From Colwellia sp. (GTDB lineage: Bacteria; Pseudomonadota; Gammaproteobacteria; Enterobacterales; Alteromonadaceae): a stretch of 64,000 bases of DNA. Made by a program: the position numbers and the translations under genes. Positions 1 to 8,308 of this stretch are shown one piece after another. Under the pieces are notes generated by a model. The model was not told the DNA's origin and searched no databases. It worked only from the letters and a program-made list of their open reading frames with translations. Position 1 is the first letter of the stretch. Each line of letters starts with the position of its first letter. The DNA lies in NCBI GenBank assembly GCA_013215385.1, contig JABSOY010000006.1, positions 248,001 to 312,000 of the forward strand. The letters run 5' to 3'.

Positions 1-66
1 TTCAATTAATCACCGCTTTATTTCGAACCGGTGAATTTATCAACTAACTGTAAAGGAGACAATATC

Positions 67-108
67 ATGACAATTACATCAAAATTCTTTGCAGGTCTTA
101 TCCGATAA
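67..108 (+). CDS. 13-residue ORF with strong RBS (leader peptide or gene remnant)
   Basis: An ATG at 67 follows a strong Shine-Dalgarno (AAAGGAGAC, 51-59) and reads MTITSKFFAGLIR before a TAA. A reading frame at 3-47 (ending ..LFRTGEFIN, TAA) stops just before this ribosome binding site and may be the tail of an upstream gene cut by the window edge. The short ORF could be a leader peptide or the start of a gene broken by an early stop. No function can be assigned. The next 177 bases up to the RtcB gene hold no other ORF that I can support. Confidence 0.25.
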   Translation: MTITSKFFAGLIR

Positions 109-285
109 GAAATACCTAGTTTAGCCATGTCTCGTTAAATCAAGAAAGCCTAAACACTTAAACTCAAACTATTAAAGTTAGTCGTTTAAAAATTTCCTTC
201 GTTTTATTTCTAAAGAAATCCAGACCTGCCAATACGTATTACGTTTTAAATCCTCATTTTCTATAAAGAGAAAGGAATTGGTATT

Positions 286-1476
286 ATGGACAAATCCGTC
301 CAAAAAATTACTGAAAACGTTAGCCTCATTGCATCCAAAGAAACTTGGATTGAAGGGCTAGCGATTGACCAACTGATCAAAACATCAGAATTAGCTGGCA
401 TGCATCGCGTTGCGGGCATGCCTGATTTGCACCCTGGGAGAGGTTATCCCATTGGTGCAGCATTTTTTACACTAAACAAAATATACCCAGCACTTGTGGG
501 TAATGATATTGGCTGTGGTATGGCGTTCTGGCAAACCTCAGCAAAAGTATCAAAAGTAAATCTAGATAAACTAGCCAAGAAGTTTGCGCATGTTGAGCTG
601 CCATTAGATGAAAGTTGGTCTTCAATTATTGAAAACCGAAAGCATGAAAAAGGCATAACAACAAATGACTATGACCGTGCTTTAGGCACCATAGGTGGTG
701 GTAATCATTTTGCTGAATTTCAGGCTATTGACGAAGTTTATAACCAGGCAGCACTTGATGAATTAGGGCTTAACAAAAAACATCTTCAGCTACTTGTTCA
801 TTCAGGTTCAAGAGGTTTAGGGCAATCAATTTTAGTTGAGCATATTACTAAGCACAATCATGATGGCCTAAACACTGATGATGAAGACTTTCAGGATTAC
901 ATGGTTAAGCATGATGAAGCAGTACGTTGGGCTGAGCTTAATCGAGAATTAATTGCCAAGCGGTTTTTAGAAGCGATCAGAGCAAAGGGCGATTGTGCAT
1001 TAGACATTAATCACAACTTGGTTTCAGCTAAAAACATCGATGGTTGTGACGGCTGGTTACACAGAAAAGGCGCAACACCAAGTGACAAAGGCTATGTTGT
1101 TATCCCAGGTTCTCGTGGTGATTATAGTTATCTGGTGAAACCCATTACGATGAAAAAAAAGTCTGATTACGAAGCAAATGCTAAAAATCTAAATATAAGT
1201 TTGTTTTCACTAGCGCATGGCGCAGGTAGAAAATGGAAACGTGGCGAATGTCATGGCCGATTAGGTCACAAATATAAACGTGAAGACTTATATCGAACTG
1301 CATTAGGAAGTCGTGTAATTTGCGGTAATAAAGAACTGCTTTATGACGAAGCACCGCAAGCTTACAAGAAATGTGAAACTGTTATCAGCGATATGGTTGA
1401 TGCAGGGTTAATTGAGGTGGTGGCAAAGCTACGCCCTGTTTTAACCTTTAAAACAAATGGAGATTGTTCATCATGA
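286..1476 (+). CDS. rtcB: RtcB-family RNA ligase, release-factor-H-coupled type (RtcB2)
   Basis: A 396-residue RtcB-family protein. The family joins RNA 3'-phosphate or 2',3'-cyclic phosphate ends to 5'-OH ends, using GTP and Mn2+ in the cytoplasm. Visible family motifs are GNDIGCG (metal ligands D74 and C77), [19 protein letters not shown], and AHGAGRKW, whose H311 matches the guanylylated histidine. The ATG at 286 has AAAGGAAT just upstream. The stop codon overlaps the prfH start (ATGA), so the two are translationally coupled. This pairing defines the RtcB2 branch, which is reported to repair 16S rRNA cut in the decoding centre, as by colicin E3. Family assignment is firm; the exact substrate is inferred from the prfH partner. 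Confidence 0.93.
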   Translation: MDKSVQKITENVSLIASKETWIEGLAIDQLIKTSELAGMHRVAGMPDLHPGRGYPIGAAFFTLNKIYPALVGNDIGCGMAFWQTSAKVSKVNLDKLAKKFAHVELPLDESWSSIIENRKHEKGITTNDYDRALGTIGGGNHFAEFQAIDEVYNQAALDELGLNKKHLQLLVHSGSRGLGQSILVEHITKHNHDGLNTDDEDFQDYMVKHDEAVRWAELNRELIAKRFLEAIRAKGDCALDINHNLVSAKNIDGCDGWLHRKGATPSDKGYVVIPGSRGDYSYLVKPITMKKKSDYEANAKNLNISLFSLAHGAGRKWKRGECHGRLGHKYKREDLYRTALGSRVICGNKELLYDEAPQAYKKCETVISDMVDAGLIEVVAKLRPVLTFKTNGDCSS

Positions 1477-2114
1477 TATTACTACAACTATCAGCTGGCC
1501 AAGGTCCTGTTGAATGCAGCAAGGCTGTTGGTTTAGCATTAAAAGCAATTGAAAAGCAATGTCGAGAAAAAGGAATTAAGCTCGATATTGTTGAAGCAAT
1601 TGCTACAAAAGAACGAGATTGCTTTAAGTCAGCTTTGTTGCAACTTGACTCTGCAAAGGATAACACAGCTAAACAACTAGCCGAGTCATGGCAAGGCGCT
1701 ATGTTATGGGTTTGCCAAAGCCCCTTTTCTACTAATAAACAGGGGCCTAAGCGAAAGAGAAAAAACTGGTTTTTCAGTGGTCAAATGTATGAAATAAATG
1801 AGACCCAACTAGATAAAGTCGTGACATTTCAAACCTGTCGAGCGTCTGGCGCTGGAGGTCAACACGTTAATACAACGGACTCAGCGGTTCGCGCAACACA
1901 TACTGCAACTGGTATTTCAGTACGCGTTGAAAGTGAGCGTAGTCAACATGCTAATAAACGCATGGCAAGAGCACTGTTATTCCAAAAACTGGAAACAGCA
2001 AAGCTTGAACAAATGACGCAGCAAGAAAAAGCCCGTTGGCAACAGCACTGGGAAGTTGAGCGTGGTAATCCAGTGAAAACATTCAAAGGAGAAAATTTTT
2101 CTTTAGTTTTATAA
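1473..2114 (+). CDS. prfH: Peptide chain release factor H-like protein (PrfH)
   Basis: A 213-residue class-I release-factor homologue that lacks the usual N-terminal codon-recognition part. The peptidyl-tRNA hydrolysis motif GGQ is at residues 128-130 in [20 protein letters not shown] basic C-terminal segment ([11 protein letters not shown]..) follows, as in PrfH and ArfB-like proteins. The start is the ATG at 1473, overlapping the rtcB stop by ATGA, with GGAG at about 1459. A TTG nine bases upstream in frame is less likely. PrfH is known to release nascent chains from ribosomes damaged at the decoding centre, so that the partner RtcB can religate the rRNA. The coupling here supports that joint role. 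Confidence 0.93.
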   Translation: MILLQLSAGQGPVECSKAVGLALKAIEKQCREKGIKLDIVEAIATKERDCFKSALLQLDSAKDNTAKQLAESWQGAMLWVCQSPFSTNKQGPKRKRKNWFFSGQMYEINETQLDKVVTFQTCRASGAGGQHVNTTDSAVRATHTATGISVRVESERSQHANKRMARALLFQKLETAKLEQMTQQEKARWQQHWEVERGNPVKTFKGENFSLVL

Positions 2115-2151
2115 AAAACGTAATTAGAGCAAATTATTCAAGGAGCACAAA

Positions 2152-2481
2152 GTGACAAATGTATTATTTATTTGTAGCCGGAATCAGTGGCGTAGCCCAA
2201 CGGGCGAACAAGTTTGGAAAAATCATCCAGAGCTAGCCGTTAGGTCTGCGGGCACTAGTCCAAAAGCGAAAAGAACGATGAATGCCAAAGATATTCAATG
2301 GGCTGATGTGATTTTTGTTATGGAAGAAAAACATAAAAGCAGGCTTAAGGCGCAATTTACTCGATTATTGAACTACAAAGATGTTCAAGTACTCGATATT
2401 CCAGATGAATATCAATACATGGATAATGAGCTAGTCGAGATTATGAAACAAACGGTTGGGAGTTATTTAAGGCTCACTTAA
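2152..2481 (+). CDS. Low-molecular-weight protein-tyrosine-phosphatase family protein
   Basis: A 109-residue protein, shorter than classical LMW-PTPs (about 150 aa). The P-loop CSRNQWRSPT lies at the N terminus and gives the C-X5-R signature (nucleophile C8, R14). The segment DIPDEY (D82, D85) is where the family's general acid Asp sits. The start is GTG at 2152, preceded by a strong AAGGAGCAC; no ATG is near. It lies 37 bases after prfH on the same strand, so the three genes probably form one transcript. The family removes phosphate from phosphotyrosine or small phosphomonoesters. A role in repairing RNA or ribosomes is suggested only by the operon and is unproven. Confidence 0.8.
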   Translation: MTNVLFICSRNQWRSPTGEQVWKNHPELAVRSAGTSPKAKRTMNAKDIQWADVIFVMEEKHKSRLKAQFTRLLNYKDVQVLDIPDEYQYMDNELVEIMKQTVGSYLRLT

Positions 2482-2849
2482 AATATAGAACCATAGTCAG
2501 ACTCGTATAACTTAAACATATAAATGAAATTCATTTACCAGCAAACAATAAAAATTATGAATATATGACCGATAATGAGGTGATTTCTTACTAAATTAAT
2601 AAGCTTGAATAGGCCTAGTTTACAGGAACTCACATTATACTCATCGTTGGTAAAAAGGATTGGTATTGTTTAAACAAACACTTTTATGTGACATTTTCAC
2701 AAAAAATAACTACTTAATTAAAACCTTTCTGTTTATATTTGTTAATTAAATGTAAAATTCGATCCATAAACGGATTTTAGTACTTATAATAAAAACAACT
2801 TTTAACAGTCTCATGTCCTCGTAGATTAGGCATGGAAAAGGAGCTTCTT
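2482..2849. other. Intergenic region upstream of the di-haem cytochrome gene
   Basis: About 370 AT-rich bases with no supportable ORF. It holds the downstream end of the rtcB operon and presumably the cytochrome promoter. An imperfect CRP-like dyad (TGTGA-5 nt-TCACA, 2687-2701) is present, but its spacer is one base short for CRP. A clear Shine-Dalgarno AAAAGGAGC (2836-2843) fixes the downstream start. Confidence 0.5.
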
Positions 2850-4979
2850 ATGTCAACGTTACACACGTTCATTTCTTCAATCTTCCGTAAATTATTCAAA
2901 CATCTTTGGCACGTTGTTGGACTTGTTATAGGTTTGATGGTTATTGCCATTATTGCGGGTAAAACTTACCAAAATTGGGATGATGACCCACAACGTGGTG
3001 CTATCGCTATCAATAATGGAGCCTTTGGCGAAAGTTATCAAACGCCAACATATTTAGATCAAGGTTGGTCAGAAGCACAATCATTGTGGTTTTATAACAC
3101 CACGCAAGGCTCTGATTTAATGCCTTATGATTTATTTATGGTGTTAGAGCAAGCTGATTCAGAAACACTGTTTCGCGATAATCAACATATTGATAAATAT
3201 CGTTACCTTCCTCAAAAACCAACCTTCTTAAACCCTGACGGATTGCCCGTGGGTATCGTAAAAGACACTTATCAAGGTAAAGACTATATTGGCTATACCT
3301 GTGCTGCGTGTCATACCAGTCAGGTAAATGTCACAAAAAACGGGGTAACTAATGCTATTCGTATTGATGGCGGTCCATCAATGGCCGATATGGTGGGTTT
3401 CTTAACCGCTTTAGAAAAATCAATGGAAGCGACCATAACAGACGAAGTTAAAAAAAATCGCTTTACTGAAAATGTTATTGCGCGTAAAAATAATTATAAA
3501 AATACAGCAGGGGTTGAGGAAGACTTGCTGCAATGGTTCAACACCATAAAACTCTATAACACTGTTAACCACAGCCATATCGATTATGGTTATGCGCGTT
3601 TAGATGCCTTTGGCCGTATTTATAATCGTGTATTACAGCACATGATTAACAAGCCACAATTAGCACAAGCAATGTCGATGGTTACCGCCCCAGGTGGTCG
3701 TAGAGTATTAACCAGCAAGCAAATTGACCTTGTATTGCACAACATCAATGAAAACATTATTGTCGACAAACAATTTGGTTTAATTTTAGAGCGTTTATCC
3801 TCATCAAATGACGGCTACCCGGGACTTAATCAACGAGATTTATTACGCGTGCGTAACGCTATATTTAACGAACCCAATGCGCCGGTAAGTTACCCCTTTA
3901 TTTGGGATGTAGGGCAATCCGATTATACCCAGTGGAATGGCTTAGCCAATAACAGTGGTGTAGGTCCATTAGGTCGTAATACCGGTGAAGTAATTGGTGT
4001 ATTTGGTAAGTTAGATTGGACGTCTGAAGAAAAAAGCGGTTTCGATTTATCAACAATGTTAACCAATCAAAAAAATAAAAATGAAGTTGTTAATTTTAAA
4101 TCATCTATTGATGTAACAAATTTACATCGTTTAGAGGCGCAGCTTAAATTATTACAATCTCCCGTTTGGCCACAAAAAATATTAGGGGATATTGACCATG
4201 TTAAAGCGGGAAGTGGTGAACTTCTTTATGCAAAACACTGTCAGTCTTGCCATGACGTGGTTGATCGTAATAATGCTGATCGTATGATTATTGCCAACAT
4301 GTCTGACATAAAAGTTGTGCAAACAGATAAAAAAGCCGCCATGAATGGGGTTATGGCAATGGGAAAATCGGGTAACTTTAAACATACTGTGCAGTCAACA
4401 GACGTTGGGGATGTCGTTATTCGTGAAGATGCACCTGTGGTGCAAATATTAACATCAGCCACCAAAGGCGTAATTGGCACACCAGACCCTGACAAGTTTA
4501 TTGTTCGTCGCTGGTTAGACCGGCTTTATGTATTAGCTTCATCTTTTTTTCAGAATGAAATTCCCAATACAATCAAATCGGGTAATTATCAAGTAGATAC
4601 TACTGCTAGCCCTTACAATTCTTTATTAGCTTATAAAGGTCGTGCTCTCAACGGTATTTGGGCAACGGCTCCTTATTTACATAATGGCTCGGTACCAACG
4701 CTATACGACTTACTGCTACCTAAAAAACGTAAAGGGGATGCTGGTGATGAATTCCGTCCAGATACCTTTATGGTAGGTAGTCGCGAATTTGATACCACTA
4801 AAGTAGGGTTTATATCTGAGGGGTATAACGGCTTTGAATTTAAAACATTCAGAGAAGGAGATACCAACGTAGGTCACGATTACGGCCCAGTAATGTTTGA
4901 ACACGCTGATGGGTCTACAACACCTACGTTTGATGATAAACAGCGCTGGGAATTAGTTGAATACATGAAAACGCTGTAA
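2850..4979 (+). CDS. RoxA/MauG-like di-haem c-type cytochrome
   Basis: A 709-residue membrane-anchored periplasmic cytochrome. The start is ATG 2850, because AAAAGGAGC stands directly upstream; an ATG at 2832 lies before that site. A transmembrane anchor (WHVVGLVIGLMVIAIIAG) lies at about residues 19-38. Two haem c motifs are seen: CAACH at 151-155 and CQSCH at 464-468. The C-terminal block around residues 595-620 (NGIWATAPYLHNGSVPTLYDLL) is typical of the di-haem cytochrome c peroxidase/MauG superfamily and of the rubber oxygenase RoxA, which is of similar size. Secretion and haem attachment by the Ccm system are expected. The substrate is unknown; RoxA-like polyisoprene cleavage is one possibility. 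It appears monocistronic and ends at a hairpin. Confidence 0.85.
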   Translation: MSTLHTFISSIFRKLFKHLWHVVGLVIGLMVIAIIAGKTYQNWDDDPQRGAIAINNGAFGESYQTPTYLDQGWSEAQSLWFYNTTQGSDLMPYDLFMVLEQADSETLFRDNQHIDKYRYLPQKPTFLNPDGLPVGIVKDTYQGKDYIGYTCAACHTSQVNVTKNGVTNAIRIDGGPSMADMVGFLTALEKSMEATITDEVKKNRFTENVIARKNNYKNTAGVEEDLLQWFNTIKLYNTVNHSHIDYGYARLDAFGRIYNRVLQHMINKPQLAQAMSMVTAPGGRRVLTSKQIDLVLHNINENIIVDKQFGLILERLSSSNDGYPGLNQRDLLRVRNAIFNEPNAPVSYPFIWDVGQSDYTQWNGLANNSGVGPLGRNTGEVIGVFGKLDWTSEEKSGFDLSTMLTNQKNKNEVVNFKSSIDVTNLHRLEAQLKLLQSPVWPQKILGDIDHVKAGSGELLYAKHCQSCHDVVDRNNADRMIIANMSDIKVVQTDKKAAMNGVMAMGKSGNFKHTVQSTDVGDVVIREDAPVVQILTSATKGVIGTPDPDKFIVRRWLDRLYVLASSFFQNEIPNTIKSGNYQVDTTASPYNSLLAYKGRALNGIWATAPYLHNGSVPTLYDLLLPKKRKGDAGDEFRPDTFMVGSREFDTTKVGFISEGYNGFEFKTFREGDTNVGHDYGPVMFEHADGSTTPTFDDKQRWELVEYMKTL

Positions 4980-5006
4980 TATTTTCTAACTAGTCTTACT
5001 GACAAA

Positions 5007-5036
5007 AATGCCAGTCAAGGTTAATTGACTGGCATT
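5007..5036. terminator. Hairpin terminator between convergent genes
   Basis: A perfect 12-bp stem AATGCCAGTCAA / TTGACTGGCATT with a 6-nt loop lies 27 bases after the cytochrome stop. The T-tract is weak. It sits between convergent genes and could serve both strands. Confidence 0.65.
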
Positions 5037-5196
5037 AATTTCAAGATATCCTCTCGATGAGCTAACCCGGCTCGTTTCCTACTGAGGCTGAAATATGAGC
5101 GAGTTATTATCGGTGGCAGATTAACAGTATTAATGTTAATTAAGGACAGATTGTAGTGGCCTAGTTCATTTGGCCACTCAGTTAAACTTGTCTCCG

Positions 5197-6654
5197 TTAT
5201 CTATCTTGGCAAATATTCCAATCTAAAGGGCAAATTTCAGGTGGTGTTCTTTTTTGTAATGATTCACTAAAGTCACGTTTTGTTAGTACTCTACCACTGT
5301 GGGCGGCGGCAAAAAAATCAGGATCTACGTTTGCTTTGGCTAATGTTGCCTTTAGTTTCGCTAAACCGTCATGGCCATCAGGAGAGCCCTCTTCTTGACG
5401 TGAAAGGTAGGTGTCTGCGGTAAATAAAACTTTTGCTTCCTCAAAATAAACATTTAAATGATTAGCTGCATGACCATTAGGGAAATCAATAACCTTGACC
5501 ATATTATTTGCAATCGTTTTTGTTGAGTCTACGAATAAAAACCTGTCATCAGCAAGAGGTTGGTCAACCATAGACCTTATTTTTTCGGCGTGCGATTTTG
5601 CTGTTACAAAGATAACACCGAGCTGCTCTGCTTCATTCATTCCACCTAAATGGTCGAGGTGGTGATGTGTTACCACTTGATATTTCAGCGGTTTATCTTT
5701 CCCTGTAAAGCTTATAACCTCATTAAAACGAGTTGTTAGATCTTCATATCCTCCTGACGCAACGTAATAATCACCGGCGTCATAGAATATTGAGAAGCCC
5801 CAATCTTTACCTGCTAAATAGATGTTTTTACTTAGTTGCTTTACGAGCATATCGGGAAAGTTAAGCGCTTTCCCTTCACCTTTGTAATCTTTTGGTAGGA
5901 TAAAATCATCGGTAAAACTAGGGTTTACAATAACCTTTCTATCGGTCAGTACTTCAAATGGCTTTCCACCACGAGTAACGTAAGTATTGTGGGCAAATTT
6001 TATTTGCTCTATCGTTTTTACATTGGAGTAATGATAGCGAAACAAACCATCACGCCAATGTTTGCGTGTCATCGTTGAAATTAAACCGGTTTCAGCATGC
6101 AGGTATACGGTCATTTCAGGTGTATTTTCGTGTTTAAAGCTAAGCTTGTTATGTAGCTCGCCTTGATGCATTTCTGTTCCTAAAAACTCAACTGTTTCGC
6201 GGGCTCCATTTATAAGCTGTACGATAGCGGTATCTAATAAAAACAAATGTCGGCGTTCTGCACTTGCAAAAGTGATCGCGTTTTGTTCATACATAGTCTT
6301 AGTTGTATGATTTATTCGATATCCTTGCTTGCCATTAAAAAGTAAGTGTTGAGTCGAGATATCATCGCCTTCACCTCTTAGCCATTGAAATTCTTTTCTT
6401 TTATTTTTAATGTCTACGTTAATAGTATAATGATTGTGTTGAATGTCTGGCTCAGTTGGACTTGTGCTTTGGCCATAACGAAAACCTTTATATTTATCTT
6501 CTATAGACATTCCCTTAAGAGATAAAAATGATTTTCCTCCATAGGCGTCGACAGCTTTATTTACGATAAGGTCTTCTTTGTCACCAGCAAATATAGGCGA
6601 TGATAATCCTATAAAAGTCAATAAACCGAGCATTTGTTTAGTGATTTTCTTCAT
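5197..6654 (-). CDS. Exported metallo-beta-lactamase-fold hydrolase
   Basis: A 485-residue protein from the chosen start, ATG at 6654 (MKKITKQMLG..), which has AAGGAAGG directly upstream and opens a typical signal peptide ending near SSPIFA. An ATG at 6738 would put 28 extra residues before the signal peptide and is unlikely. The N-terminal half (about 25-250) resembles a LolA/outer-membrane-lipoprotein-sorting-like beta sheet. The C-terminal half is a metallo-beta-lactamase fold with THHHLDHLGG (H-x-H-x-D-H), then PNGHAANH, LFTADTYL and AAHSGR, supplying the other zinc ligands. The family hydrolyses many ester or amide bonds; the substrate here is unknown. The protein is predicted to act in the periplasm. 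Confidence 0.83.
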   Translation of the reverse strand: MKKITKQMLGLLTFIGLSSPIFAGDKEDLIVNKAVDAYGGKSFLSLKGMSIEDKYKGFRYGQSTSPTEPDIQHNHYTINVDIKNKRKEFQWLRGEGDDISTQHLLFNGKQGYRINHTTKTMYEQNAITFASAERRHLFLLDTAIVQLINGARETVEFLGTEMHQGELHNKLSFKHENTPEMTVYLHAETGLISTMTRKHWRDGLFRYHYSNVKTIEQIKFAHNTYVTRGGKPFEVLTDRKVIVNPSFTDDFILPKDYKGEGKALNFPDMLVKQLSKNIYLAGKDWGFSIFYDAGDYYVASGGYEDLTTRFNEVISFTGKDKPLKYQVVTHHHLDHLGGMNEAEQLGVIFVTAKSHAEKIRSMVDQPLADDRFLFVDSTKTIANNMVKVIDFPNGHAANHLNVYFEEAKVLFTADTYLSRQEEGSPDGHDGLAKLKATLAKANVDPDFFAAAHSGRVLTKRDFSESLQKRTPPEICPLDWNICQDR

Positions 6655-6878
6655 TGAGCCTTCCTTGAATAATGTATTGTATGCTGAGCTAACGTATTGA
6701 AATATATTATAGAAATTTATAAAGGAAGATCTAGACATTAAGTGTATATAAATATGTCTATTAATGGTTAAGCTCTCTTATAGTTTTCTCACGACTATTG
6801 CTTTTGAAGTTTTAATAAACTCTAGCCTATTTGCTACAGCCTAGAATCATCCTGTTCAAGAATTTTCATAAATAATTA

Positions 6879-7139
6879 TCATGATGACCATTCCATAGAA
6901 AAGTTATGCTGCGCTATTTTACTGTCTATAGCCTGTAACTTTTTAATTTTAGTTAAAAGTAGATGATGAACTGAGTCGCTACTTTTGATTAGCAACACTT
7001 CTTTATTTTCAATAATATTAATATCGAACGCCATTCCTTGGTATTTTTCGTTGTTGTAGGTCGTAACCAAAATTTGGCTACGACGCATACATACAATTTC
7101 AAAATAGTCATGGGCGTCACAAGATATGCGACTTGTCAT
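6879..7139 (-). CDS. rof: Rho-binding antiterminator (Rof/YaeO family)
   Basis: An 86-residue protein that aligns by eye with E. coli Rof (YaeO). It has an ISCDAHDYFEIVCMRRSQI start (compare INCDDYDNLELAC), a central strand region ending ..NEKYQGMAFDINIIENKEVLLI, and ..HLLLTKIKKLQAID. Rof folds as a small Sm-like beta barrel that binds the Rho primary site and inhibits Rho-dependent termination. The RBS is excellent (GAGGTGAT). It is the last gene of a three-gene operon, 40 bases after the DUF2024 gene. Regulation by the divergent MarR protein is plausible but unproven. Confidence 0.8.
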   Translation of the reverse strand: MTSRISCDAHDYFEIVCMRRSQILVTTYNNEKYQGMAFDINIIENKEVLLIKSSDSVHHLLLTKIKKLQAIDSKIAQHNFSMEWSS

Positions 7140-7179
7140 TAATCACCTCTCATCATAAATATACGCTTGTTATAAATAG

Positions 7180-7425
7180 TTAAAGCCGAATAATACTGTG
7201 TCCTTGAGTTGCTATATTTTTTTGAACTTCTGGATTGGCTATTTCACTATGACAAAAGTTGCAGCGACTTTGCTCAATATTCTTACCTTGTATGCCCAAA
7301 CTAGCTAAGTAATTTTCAGCATATTGTTTCACCTGACTAACATGCTCATCATTAACTAGCACATCAAAATGAACATAATCACCAGCAGCAGTGTGGACAT
7401 GAGTGTCATAAACGTGAATTTTCAT
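7180..7425 (-). CDS. DUF2024 family protein
   Basis: An 81-residue protein beginning MKIHVYDTHVHTAAGDYVHF, typical of DUF2024 (an N-terminal VYDT strand, a central H-F-D strand, and a C-terminal CxxC/H element). The C terminus contains SRCNFCHSE, a possible metal-binding Cys-x-x-Cys-His. The molecular function of the family is not known to me. The RBS is AGGAAAT. It follows the exported protein gene by 30 bases and precedes rof by 40, so co-transcription is expected. Confidence 0.82.
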   Translation of the reverse strand: MKIHVYDTHVHTAAGDYVHFDVLVNDEHVSQVKQYAENYLASLGIQGKNIEQSRCNFCHSEIANPEVQKNIATQGHSIIRL

Positions 7426-7455
7426 AATATTTCCTATTTCCGTTAAAATTGATGA

Positions 7456-8202
7456 TTATTGGCTTTTGCCAGGTAAACTTAAGTCACCTGAGGCAACGTC
7501 AAAAACATCGGTTACACAAAGTAATGGTGCGTGTACTTGCTGATTTATTTTTAACCCTGCTGTCACGCCATCAAATGAGAAGTTTTCGCTAAAACCAATA
7601 GCCGATAGAGGAACTCTCACTAACACTTCTGAACCTTCTAATGAAAAATCAAAGCCTGGGCTATCAATAAATATCGGCAAGTTTGGCCATGTTTTAGGAA
7701 GTGCAGGATAGCTACCTTTTTCGATATCTTTAACCTTTAAAGCTCCTTCGCCACACGCATTGTCAGGTACTAATACCACCCAGTGACTATGCCATTTATC
7801 ACCGTCGTTGCTTTTGTTGCCATCATTATCTTCATCATATAAAGGTGTATCGTCAAAGTCTGGGTGGACCGTTAACGCTAACGCTAAAATACCTTGGTCA
7901 GCCTCAAAACCAACCGCGGCACTATTTAATGATGTTGGCCAGACATAGCTAAATACATCAGCACCAGCTAATTCGCCATTAGCTACCGGTAGCTTTGCAC
8001 CTACCTGTCCTTTTACTGCTTGTTGGAAGATTAAGTGCGAACCTTGCGTAGTGACTTTTGCATGTACGATATCAAATTCCGCTGGAACGGCTGGTGATAC
8101 AGGAGCCTGTATATGACCACTGTGTTTATTATGGGCTAGTCCGCTAGTCGTAAATAATGCCGTGCTTAATGCCGCAGCTATAATTAGGTTTGAGTTTTTC
8201 AT
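7456..8202 (-). CDS. Exported His-rich protein of unknown function
   Basis: A 248-residue protein with a clear signal peptide (MKNSNLIIAAALSTALFTTSGLA), so probably periplasmic or secreted. The mature protein starts with a His-rich stretch (HNKHSGH) and has a second H-rich site (DGDKWHSHWVV) after an acidic segment (YDEDNDGNKSNDGDK) that could bind a metal such as calcium. I do not recognise the family. It is the first gene of an operon with DUF2024 and rof. Its ATG has a good RBS (TTGGAGAAT), and its promoter (TTGACA-17-TTAACT) overlaps that of the divergent MarR gene, which makes MarR its likely regulator. Confidence 0.7.
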   Translation of the reverse strand: MKNSNLIIAAALSTALFTTSGLAHNKHSGHIQAPVSPAVPAEFDIVHAKVTTQGSHLIFQQAVKGQVGAKLPVANGELAGADVFSYVWPTSLNSAAVGFEADQGILALALTVHPDFDDTPLYDEDNDGNKSNDGDKWHSHWVVLVPDNACGEGALKVKDIEKGSYPALPKTWPNLPIFIDSPGFDFSLEGSEVLVRVPLSAIGFSENFSFDGVTAGLKINQQVHAPLLCVTDVFDVASGDLSLPGKSQ

Positions 8203-8229
8203 TAATATTCTCCAAGTGCTTGAGTTATT

Positions 8230-8302
8230 GTTTCGATTCGAAACTACATTAAGTTAAACACGATAAATATCTCTTGTCAAACATGTTTTGACTCGATACT
8301 AT
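8230..8302. promoter_or_regulatory. Overlapping divergent promoters with two palindromes (MarR operator candidates)
   Basis: Plus strand: TTGTCA (8274-8279), 17 bases, TACTAT (8297-8302), which places transcription start at or next to the MarR ATG (8309). Minus strand: TTGACA, 17 bases, TTAACT, toward the exported-protein gene. Between them lies a 10-bp palindrome AAACATGTTT (8279-8288) within GTCAAACATGTTTTGAC. A second perfect dyad, GTTTCGA-T-TCGAAAC, is at 8230-8244 in the leader of the minus-strand gene. Both are suited to a dimeric winged-helix repressor such as the adjacent MarR protein. Binding is inferred. Confidence 0.6.
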
Positions 8303-8308
8303 TGAGCT

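Noticed and set aside
2687-2701. CRP-like dyad TGTGA-5 nt-TCACA
   Set aside because: The CRP site needs a 6-nt spacer between TGTGA and TCACA; this one has 5. It was not called as a regulatory site.
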